NCBI RefSeq assembly: GCF_004766125.1
Contig: NZ_SJSA01000001.1
Location: 248,001 to 312,000, forward strand
Length of the DNA: 64,000 bases
Direction of reading: 5' to 3'
From: Duncaniella freteri
Lineage (GTDB): Bacteria > Bacteroidota > Bacteroidia > Bacteroidales > Muribaculaceae
Positions 57,810 to 64,000 of the stretch are shown here, one piece after another. A model generated the notes under the pieces. It was not told the origin of the DNA, ran no database searches, and saw only the letters and a list, made by a program, of their open reading frames with translations. Each line of letters opens with the position of its first letter. The first letter of the stretch is position 1. A program made the translations under genes and the position numbers.

Positions 57810-60800
57810 TTAGAATGTGGCTACAACACCAAGAGTATAGATTACAGCCTTGGGATAGACACTGTTGTCGATACCGCCAAACACTTCAGGGTCAATGCCC
57901 TTGTACTTGGTGATAATGAATGGATTCTGAACGCCGGCAAAGAGGCGCATACGCAGATTGTCGTTGAGAAGATTGTCCCAGGTGTGACCTATGGTGATGT
58001 TCTCGCAACGCAGGAACGAACCGTTGCGCAGGAAGTAATCACTCATGTACTGGGGCTGTGAGAAGTACACGTCATTGTCAACAACATTGCTGATACCGTA
58101 GGAGGAGTAGAGATTTGAGGTATTTATGTTGTTGGAAAGGACATTGTTGTACACATAATTGCCGATTGAGGCGCGGAAGTTGATACCGAAATCCCAGTTC
58201 TTGTAACGGAAATTGTTACCGAGAGTCATAGTCACTTTAGGATCGGGTGACTTATTGAGAATCTTGTCGGCATCATCGATCTGACCGTCGCCGTTCTGGT
58301 CGACATAGGCACCCTCGATGGGATTGCCAGCCTGGTCATATACCTGCTGATAGAGATAGAATGTGTTGGCGGCATGACCTACGGCATGAGCCTGAACCGT
58401 GTTGCCGTTGCCTCCGGCTATACCACCGGTACGGATGGTGGAGCCTTCATAAAGCTCTGTGATCTCGTTGTGGTTCCAGCCCACATTGTAGTTAACTGTC
58501 CATGTGAAATCGTCAGTGACAATGGGACGAGCCTGAACGTTGAACTCGATACCATAGTTGACGAGAGAACCGATGTTGCGGTTGAGCATATTGGTTGTGG
58601 ATGAACCTGCCGGGATAGCCACAAAGCTGAGAAGGTCAGTGGTCTTGCGATAGTAGTAGTCAAGAGCCGCTGTGATGCGGTTGTTCATGAATCCCCAGTC
58701 CATACCTGCGTTCCAGGTAGTGGTTGACTCCCACTTAAGATCGGGATTGTAGCCCTGAAGGTACAGAGGAGCGACATATATGGGCCGACCGTTGGCATCG
58801 AGCTGTCCGGAAGGATAATAAGAGCCGGGCTGGGCAATGCTGTACTGCGGAAGGTAGTTGACTGTGCCGCCGACCTCCTGCTGACCGGTCACACCCCATC
58901 CGAGACGGAGTTTCCAGTCATTGAGCCATCCGCGGGCTGATTCCAGGAAATTCTCCTCGCTGATCCTCCAGGCAAGTCCCACCGAAGGGAACACGCCCCA
59001 ACGGTTGTCCTTTGAGAAACGCGATGTGGCATCACCACGGACGGTGACTGTGAGAAGATAGCGGTCCATGAAGCCGTAGTTGACACGGCCGAAGAATGAA
59101 AGAAGCTGAAGATGGTTGCGCCAACGATAGTTGCCGTTGCCACTGTTAGGGTCCTGAACGTAGTTGGAGCCGATAGAGGATATGGTCTCGGGGTCTATAT
59201 CCATCATGAATGAGCCGTTATTGTAAGATATGGTCTTGAAACCGGCAGTGGTGGGACGACCCTTTTCGGAAGAAGCACCCCAGTTACGTCCATGAGCGGA
59301 GAAACGCTGCCATGAGTAACCGGCTGTGACATCGAGCATCGACTTGATCGACTCGAAATCTTTCTTATAATTGAGATAGAAATCGAGAAGGGTGTTGCTC
59401 CGTGACTGGTAAGTGTAATCCTCATATCCGGCACCGTTCTTCTTGTGATTGAGCCATGCCTGGGGAGAGTTAGCCATCACTTCGTTGTATTCGTCGGTCT
59501 TCGATATATCATAGCCGAGGTTGAGGTTGGCATGAAGTTCGGGGAGGAAATGGAACGAGTAATCGAGCTGAAGGTTACCGTTGGAGCGCAACACTTCGGC
59601 GTGATTGTTGACATCCATAAGCTGTGCCACAGGGTTGACAGCCGAGTTGGGGTTGAGGACCACACTGTTGTCCTTATCGGATATGTTGTACCAGGATGTA
59701 TAGCCGTTGAAAAGGTACTTCTGACCACTGTCGCCTGACAGACGATGGATATCGTAAACAGGCACGGTGGGATTGTAGGACAGAGCTCCGCCTATGGCTC
59801 CGGTGTTGGCAAACCGGTTATTGAAATAATAGCCCTTGGCATTAGCACTTACGCTCAGATGGTCGTTAAAGAACTTGGGATTGAGGTTGAAGCCGAATGT
59901 GAGACGATCCATCTTGGATGTCTTAAGAATACCATTACTATTGGTATAGGTGACTGAAACCCTGTAAGGAAGCATGCCAGCTGAACCACGCACACTTAGA
60001 TTGTAGTCGGAGGAGACTGTGGTGCGCAGAACTTCGTCCTGCCAGTCGGTGTTGGCGTTGCCGAGGGCATTGACTTCGTTGGAGCCTGCACCATAGACAT
60101 TTGTCATCATAGCACGGAAGCTATTGGCGTCGAGCACGTTCCATCTCTTCTGAGCCTTGTTGACATACATATTGGCAGAGAAGCTGACCTCGGGAGTCCC
60201 CTTTATACCTTTCTTGGTAGTGATTATGATGACACCGTTGGATGCACGGCTACCGTAAATGGCTGTTGCCGAGGCGTCCTTGAGTATGGTCATAGATTCA
60301 ATATTGTCAGGAGCGATCATGGAGAGAGAGTTGCCCATGCCCTGCACACCGTCGTTGGACAGGGGTACACCGTCGACCACAATCAGAGGGTCGTTGGAAG
60401 CATTGAGCGACGAGCCTCCACGGATACGTATTGTGCCAGAGCCCTCCGGTCCGCCTGAAGTGGTGACAACAACACCAGGGGTCTGCCCTACGAGCATATC
60501 CTGTACTGAGGTGGCAAGCCCAGCCTCAATTTCGTCGGGCTTGACAACTGCTACCGAACCGGTGGCATCACTCTTCTTCACTGTGCCATAACCGATAGCC
60601 ACTACCTCGCCAAGAACTTCGCTGTTGACATTCATGGTAACATTGATAACGGACTGTCCGTTGACGGGAATCTCCTGTGTAGCATAACCTACATAGGAAA
60701 ATACGAGAGCACCGTCGGAGGGTACTGAGATAGTGTACTCACCATCGATGTTGGTGGCAGTTCCGAGGGTCTCCCCTCTCACTAACACACTTGCTCCGAT

Positions 60801-60935
60801 GAGGGGTTCACCCTCAGGGTCAATCACGGTACCTGATACCGTAATTTTCTGCGCTAAAGCAGGGAAAGAGAAGCATAGCGTGAGTATCGCTGCAAGCCAC
60901 ACCTTCCGACTCATTTGAAAACAAATGTTCTTCAT
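57810..60935 (-). CDS. susC: SusC/RagA family TonB-dependent outer membrane transporter
   Basis: A 1041-residue nutrient importer. A signal peptide ends near LAQ. A carboxypeptidase-D-like domain follows (VSGTVIDPEGEPLIGASVLVRG, about 33-110), then a plug with VQDMLVGQTPGVVVTTSGGPEGSGTIRIRG and LIVVDGVPLSNDG, and a 22-strand barrel ending in VIYTLGVVATF. It moves oligosaccharides bound by SusD across the outer membrane using TonB-ExbBD, whose genes lie just upstream. A promoter at 60980-61010 and a palindrome array at 61062-61150 precede it. The substrate is inferred to be a starch-like glycan from SusE/SusF. Confidence 0.96.
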   Translation of the reverse strand: MKNICFQMSRKVWLAAILTLCFSFPALAQKITVSGTVIDPEGEPLIGASVLVRGETLGTATNIDGEYTISVPSDGALVFSYVGYATQEIPVNGQSVINVTMNVNSEVLGEVVAIGYGTVKKSDATGSVAVVKPDEIEAGLATSVQDMLVGQTPGVVVTTSGGPEGSGTIRIRGGSSLNASNDPLIVVDGVPLSNDGVQGMGNSLSMIAPDNIESMTILKDASATAIYGSRASNGVIIITTKKGIKGTPEVSFSANMYVNKAQKRWNVLDANSFRAMMTNVYGAGSNEVNALGNANTDWQDEVLRTTVSSDYNLSVRGSAGMLPYRVSVTYTNSNGILKTSKMDRLTFGFNLNPKFFNDHLSVSANAKGYYFNNRFANTGAIGGALSYNPTVPVYDIHRLSGDSGQKYLFNGYTSWYNISDKDNSVVLNPNSAVNPVAQLMDVNNHAEVLRSNGNLQLDYSFHFLPELHANLNLGYDISKTDEYNEVMANSPQAWLNHKKNGAGYEDYTYQSRSNTLLDFYLNYKKDFESIKSMLDVTAGYSWQRFSAHGRNWGASSEKGRPTTAGFKTISYNNGSFMMDIDPETISSIGSNYVQDPNSGNGNYRWRNHLQLLSFFGRVNYGFMDRYLLTVTVRGDATSRFSKDNRWGVFPSVGLAWRISEENFLESARGWLNDWKLRLGWGVTGQQEVGGTVNYLPQYSIAQPGSYYPSGQLDANGRPIYVAPLYLQGYNPDLKWESTTTWNAGMDWGFMNNRITAALDYYYRKTTDLLSFVAIPAGSSTTNMLNRNIGSLVNYGIEFNVQARPIVTDDFTWTVNYNVGWNHNEITELYEGSTIRTGGIAGGNGNTVQAHAVGHAANTFYLYQQVYDQAGNPIEGAYVDQNGDGQIDDADKILNKSPDPKVTMTLGNNFRYKNWDFGINFRASIGNYVYNNVLSNNINTSNLYSSYGISNVVDNDVYFSQPQYMSDYFLRNGSFLRCENITIGHTWDNLLNDNLRMRLFAGVQNPFIITKYKGIDPEVFGGIDNSVYPKAVIYTLGVVATF

Positions 60936-60979
60936 GCAAGAGTTTTTTAGAAAGTTGTAAATATGAATAAAATAATCTC

Positions 60980-61010
60980 CAAACTAACTGTGTCTTTCCG
61001 GCAGAGCAAA
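60980..61010 (-). promoter_or_regulatory. Promoter of susC
   Basis: On the minus strand TTTG (61007-61010), 19 bases, then TTAGTTTG (60980-60987): one mismatch from TTTG-N19/20-TAnnTTTG. The leader is about 40 bases to the ATG at 60935. Confidence 0.65.
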
Positions 61011-61061
61011 ATCATCGAGCACGATGTGATGACAAGGCAAGCGAGAGCATCTAAGGGTATC

Positions 61062-61150
61062 TGTGCATTCATGCCATGGCATGAATGCACACACCTTAAG
61101 GTGTGTGCATTCATGCCATGGCATGAATGCACACACCTTAAGGTGTGTGC
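61062..61150. repeat. Tandem array of alternating palindromes
   Basis: Two copies of a 42-bp unit (61065-61106 and 61107-61148) with short flanking extensions. Each unit joins a palindrome centred on CCATGG and one centred on CTTAAG. Dyad centres fall at 61076.5, 61097.5, 61118.5 and 61139.5, exactly 21 bp apart. The largest perfect palindrome is 61062-61133 (72 bp). The array is 52 bases beyond the susC -33 box. It could be operators, a repeated extragenic palindrome or an RNA hairpin; see findings. Confidence 0.95.
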
Positions 61151-61436
61151 CGAAACGGACCGGCTATGCGACACATCCCTGCTGTGCGCACAACATCAAT
61201 ACGTCGGCAATGATGAAGTAATTAACAATAAGTGTTCACGATACCCGCTACATAAATGACTGCTATGGAATGAACGGAAATTGCGGGAGATGGGCGGAAA
61301 GCTGTCTTAATTATCTTCAGTATGTCTCTACTTTTCCCTTTGTCTGACCCTCTGATAGTCAATGTAAGGAAAGTTATCCGGACCTGATTAGGCTCTCATG
61401 ATGTCTCTACAACCGATTGCCTTATCAAATCCGAGG

Positions 61437-61468
61437 CAAATATAATGCTTAATTTGGATTTATTCAAA
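61437..61468 (-). promoter_or_regulatory. Possible distal promoter facing susC
   Basis: On the minus strand TTTG (61465-61468), 20 bases, then TATATTTG (61437-61444): a full consensus match. A transcript from here would cross the palindrome array and reach susC after about 495 bases. Confidence 0.45.
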
Positions 61469-61545
61469 CTTTTGTGTGGGATTTTTTCAAAAATTATCAA
61501 ACCATCTCCTCATACCGATACGTTGACTAAGAAAAAGCGATATAA

Positions 61546-61629
61546 AAATACAGAAGAGACAAAGTGTGGACTATAATTACCGATACAAATACTTCGATAA
61601 CATAAGTCGCTTCTGTCTCTTCTGTATTT
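61546..61629 (-). terminator. Long-loop hairpin behind tonB
   Basis: A perfect 15-bp stem (61546-61560 with 61615-61629) around a 54-base loop. On the minus strand it is followed by TTTTTATAT, as in an intrinsic terminator, 25 bases past the tonB-type stop. The loop is unusually long. Confidence 0.6.
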
Positions 61630-61653
61630 CAGTATACTTTATTCGACGCAGAG

Positions 61654-62457
61654 TTACTGGAAGCGGTATGTGATGGTGCCGGTCTGTATTGCCGGAGCGT
61701 CATTGTCGACTGAAAACCGCGAAGCACGCGCAGCAGTGACACAGCTCTGGCGTGTGGCGGCATTGGCTGCCGCGGCTCCAGTACCTGTCTGATAGGATGC
61801 TGCCGTTACCTGCCCCTGACGGTTGACGCTCACCCGCACAGTTATGGTGCCGAGAGGTCCGCGCGGAGGAGTCTGCCACGAATCCATAGTGCGCCCCTTA
61901 AGGTTGAATCCGGGTGTACCGCTAAGGGCACCGGTATTGGAGTTGCCGTTGGGACTTCCTGCTTTACCTTGCCCTGCCGAGCCGGAACCAGACTTTCCGA
62001 ACTGCACCTTGTCGGCTATCTTCTGACGGGTCTCCTGCTCGCGTTTCACACGCTCGGCCTCCTCGCGTTCGGCTTTAGTGGGTCCGGTAGGCTCCTTCGG
62101 AGTCTCCTTGACAACCTTAGCAGGCGAAGGACGCTCGGAAGAGATGACAGGCGCGGGGGTTGGAGACGGTGAGCCGGTATTCTCCACCGCCTCGGCGACC
62201 GGTGATGGAGGTGTAGGTTCGGACACTTCCGCCGGGGCTGACTCGTCACTGTTTTCGGACTGCTCGGGAGAATCACCTATCATCACAAACTCACCTCCGA
62301 ACAGCACCTCCGAGGAATCGACAGGCGGCCATCCGCGCTTTGCCTCTTCAGCCGGGGAATAGCGCAGATAGATCGACACGAGGATCACCACCACCAATGC
62401 ATGAAACAGCAGAGTGGCGATAAGTGCTATGATATGATTTCGACGGGATGAGTCCAT
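61654..62457 (-). CDS. tonB: TonB-type energy transducer
   Basis: A 267-residue inner-membrane-anchored protein: one helix (IIALIATLLFHALVVVILVSIYL, about 9-31), a long Pro/Glu/Ser-rich periplasmic linker (about 75-140) and a C-terminal TonB-like domain (GPLGTITVRVSVNRQGQVTAA to TGTITYRFQ). TonB carries the proton-motive energy of ExbB/ExbD to outer-membrane transporters. It is cotranscribed with exbD (9-base gap), so it may also be described as TolA-like, but the C-terminal domain fits TonB. Confidence 0.88.
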   Translation of the reverse strand: MDSSRRNHIIALIATLLFHALVVVILVSIYLRYSPAEEAKRGWPPVDSSEVLFGGEFVMIGDSPEQSENSDESAPAEVSEPTPPSPVAEAVENTGSPSPTPAPVISSERPSPAKVVKETPKEPTGPTKAEREEAERVKREQETRQKIADKVQFGKSGSGSAGQGKAGSPNGNSNTGALSGTPGFNLKGRTMDSWQTPPRGPLGTITVRVSVNRQGQVTAASYQTGTGAAAANAATRQSCVTAARASRFSVDNDAPAIQTGTITYRFQ

Positions 62458-62466
62458 GTCCTTTTT

Positions 62467-62904
62467 TTATTCAGGTCGAGCGGATGCAGGCGCGGGTTTG
62501 GTTGCAAGCACCATTTTAAGATTATTCTGCGCTCCGAGGTCGAGGACCCTGACAAGGGTACCATAAGTCACTTCCTCATCGGCATATACAGCGATGAAAT
62601 CGTCAGAATCGGGAGAAGAGTTGATGCGTGCATCCTGAAGCGCACCGGCGAGCGATTCGAGCTCAACCGCTGACGGCTCTTCGCCGGAAATGGAGACATA
62701 GAAACGTGAGTCCTTGTCAATAAACACCCTGGTGGAAGGCTTTAGAGATGTCTGATGAGAACTCTCCGGAAGATTCACTTCAAGGGCGGTGGGGAAAACG
62801 AATGTGGATGTCACCATAAAAAAGATGAGAAGCAGGAATATGACATCGGTCATGGATGCCATGGAGAACACTTCCATCATTCGGTGCTGTCGTTTGAGTG
62901 CCAT
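62467..62904 (-). CDS. exbD: ExbD/TolR family protein
   Basis: A 145-residue protein with a single N-terminal helix (MTDVIFLLLIFFMVTSTF, about 18-36) carrying the essential membrane Asp, and a periplasmic domain with FPTALEVNLPESS and DDFIAVYADEEVTYGTLVRVLDLG. It forms the ion channel and peptidoglycan-linked arm with ExbB. Gaps of 12 and 9 bases on either side show a tight operon. Confidence 0.94.
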   Translation of the reverse strand: MALKRQHRMMEVFSMASMTDVIFLLLIFFMVTSTFVFPTALEVNLPESSHQTSLKPSTRVFIDKDSRFYVSISGEEPSAVELESLAGALQDARINSSPDSDDFIAVYADEEVTYGTLVRVLDLGAQNNLKMVLATKPAPASARPE

Positions 62905-62916
62905 AGGGGTCAGGGG

Positions 62917-63624
62917 TTATGCTGGCTCATTGAGGAGGTCCATGAACTCCATGGTCTTAGCCTCAAGATTGTTCATCACCTTGTTGATACGCGCCACAAG
63001 ATAGTTGTAGGCAAACAGTGCTATAATGCCTACCACAAGACCGGCAACAGTCGTGACAAGAGCAGCGTAGATGCCGTCGGCAAGCACGGCAATGTTTGCA
63101 CTGGTACCTGCTGATGCGAGATTATAGAACGCATCGACCATGCCTATCACAGTGCCGAGGAATCCGATCATGGGTCCTCCGGCAGCAGCTGTGGCAAGCC
63201 ATGAAAGCCCTTTCTCAAGATTGGCAATCTCTATGTTGCCAGTGTTCTCGATAGCCACAAGGACATCGTTCATAGGACGTCCGATTCGTGAAATTCCTTT
63301 GAGTATGAGACGAGAATATGGTGTGTCGGTGCGGTTGCACAGATTGCGTGCGCTCTCGATCTCACCATCCTTTATGTAGTCACGTATGCGTTCCATGAAC
63401 GACGAATCCTCTTTACGGGCGCGGCTGATGGCGATGTAACGCTCCACAAAGATATATATACTTATCACAGACAGTATTGCGAGGGGTATCATGATAAGAC
63501 CTCCACGCATAGTGAGGTCCCATACTGAGAGTTCCTGTACCATCTGAGCAGCCTGGTCCTGCATGACCGGTGTGAATGCGGATGCCGCTGAGTTCAAGGT
63601 GTCGACAAATTGTTCCTGAAACAT
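62917..63624 (-). CDS. exbB: ExbB/TolQ/MotA proton channel
   Basis: A 235-residue inner-membrane protein. Three helices are visible: about 35-60 (GGLIMIPLAILSVISIYIFVERYIA), 143-165 and 180-210 (the last two in GPMIGFLGTVIGMVDAFYNL and VTTVAGLVVGIIALFAYNYL). This is the MotA_ExbB motif pair. It converts the proton gradient to TonB motion. The gene starts 9 bases after the pdxJ stop and is followed by exbD. Confidence 0.94.
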   Translation of the reverse strand: MFQEQFVDTLNSAASAFTPVMQDQAAQMVQELSVWDLTMRGGLIMIPLAILSVISIYIFVERYIAISRARKEDSSFMERIRDYIKDGEIESARNLCNRTDTPYSRLILKGISRIGRPMNDVLVAIENTGNIEIANLEKGLSWLATAAAGGPMIGFLGTVIGMVDAFYNLASAGTSANIAVLADGIYAALVTTVAGLVVGIIALFAYNYLVARINKVMNNLEAKTMEFMDLLNEPA

Positions 63625-63633
63625 AACTGAGAA

Positions 63634-64000
63634 TTACTTAAGGCAATTGAGATAACGGTGGATTGTCTCTTCGAGCCCCAGATACAGGGCATCACAGATT
63701 AGAGCATGCCCGATGGAGACTTCGCTCAGGCGAGGTATCATCGAGTGAAAATATTCAAGATTGACCAGGCTGAGATCATGTCCGGCATTTACACCGAGCC
63801 CGCATTTCAAAGCTACATCAGCTGCCTCGACAAATGGAGCGACCGCTTTCTCAGGACCGGAAGGGTAAAGGTCGGCGTAGGGCTTTGTGTAAAGCTCTAT
63901 ACGGTCGGTGCCTGTCTTTGCAGCCTGACGGATGTTGTCGGTATCGGTCCCCACAAATATAGAGGTGCGGATACCCTCGGCCTTAAAACGGTCGACAACA
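63634..64000 (-). CDS. pdxJ: Pyridoxine 5'-phosphate synthase (C-terminal part)
   Basis: The frame is open to the window's right edge, so only the last 121 residues are present. They hold [24 protein letters not shown] and [17 protein letters not shown], which match the PdxJ TIM barrel with its substrate-binding HDL loop, ending in [17 protein letters not shown]. PdxJ condenses 3-amino-2-oxopropyl phosphate with deoxyxylulose 5-phosphate in vitamin B6 synthesis. It lies directly upstream of exbB in one apparent operon. Confidence 0.93.
   Translation of the reverse strand, partial: VVDRFKAEGIRTSIFVGTDTDNIRQAAKTGTDRIELYTKPYADLYPSGPEKAVAPFVEAADVALKCGLGVNAGHDLSLVNLEYFHSMIPRLSEVSIGHALICDALYLGLEETIHRYLNCLK

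Larger units (their letters stand above)
60936..61653. other. Long intergenic region upstream of susC, no gene
   Basis: About 720 bases with no convincing coding sequence on either strand. From susC outward it holds a promoter (60980-61010), the palindrome array (61062-61150), a second promoter-like site on the minus strand (61437-61468) and a long hairpin behind tonB (61546-61629). The stretch 61151-61436 holds only short unlikely ORFs. Confidence 0.7.

Noticed and set aside
61062..61150. CRISPR-like array
   Set aside because: The repeats are directly adjacent with no spacers, are themselves palindromic and have no cas gene nearby.
61062..61150. Recombinase inversion site of a phase-variable promoter
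   Set aside because: The inverted copies are adjacent and do not flank a promoter segment, and no recombinase gene is in the window.
60947..61259. ORFs on both strands across the palindrome array, encoding peptides with the repeat CAFMPWHECTHLKV or its reverse reading
   Set aside because: The peptide repeats arise from the 42-bp DNA repeat, which is palindromic and therefore reads open on both strands. There is no family match and the frame ends outside show no coding character.

Overview
The window looks like chromosomal DNA of a gut-type Bacteroidales bacterium (phylum Bacteroidota; the family could be Muribaculaceae, but the window cannot prove it). The evidence is a SusC/SusD/SusE/SusF operon, the type IX secretion genes sprA and porU, a PL10 pectate lyase, Bacteroidota-restricted families (DUF3822, SusE domains) and housekeeping proteins of Bacteroidales type. 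Several promoters fit the phylum's -33/-7 consensus, TTTG-N19/20-TAnnTTTG, and the genes lack strong Shine-Dalgarno leaders. No phage, insertion sequence, CRISPR array or rRNA operon was seen.

Layout: 1-263 is the 3' end of a DUF486 membrane protein. Next comes a minus-strand block with lysS-gpsA-pgi, a DUF805 protein, a glycosyltransferase and S1/P1 nuclease pair, tRNA-Pro(GGG) and an AI-2E-family transporter (356-8213). From 8314 to 24330 most genes are on the plus strand: an MFS carrier, a C1B peptidase, an uncharacterised ATP-grasp-like protein, ruvA, the giant sprA (2469 codons), a MATE exporter and an FAD oxidoreductase. A beta-barrel protein lies on the minus strand within it. 24513-29468 (minus) holds an NfeD-type membrane protease, a flippase-like protein, an MFS sugar carrier and endonuclease IV. 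29580-33286 (plus) is hisS, a Mla-type ABC permease and ATPase, and a SpoU methyltransferase.

33351-37786 is an accessory patch. A PL10 pectate lyase is divergent from two lipoproteins that share a propeller-like domain; the first also carries a metzincin zinc-protease motif. porU, the type IX sortase, follows. 41592-49907 (minus) is a housekeeping run of rel, manC, a LolC/E-type permease, rbfA, serS, yqeY, rsmD and a DUF3822 gene. 50055-53483 (minus) is DUF3737, a PatB/MalY-type C-S lyase and a second MATE exporter. 53722-60935 (minus) is the susC-D-E-F operon with no glycoside hydrolase or regulator beside it. The right end (minus) is pdxJ-exbB-exbD-tonB, which could power the SusC transporter.

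The most unusual structure is upstream of susC, at 61062-61150. It is two copies of a 42-bp unit built from alternating perfect palindromes whose four dyad centres are exactly 21 bp apart, a spacing expected of cooperative protein binding on one helical face. Other points for a second look are an in-frame ATG-TAA just ahead of sprA, the metzincin/propeller lipoprotein pair with interleaved divergent promoters, and the TTG-started ATP-grasp-like gene.
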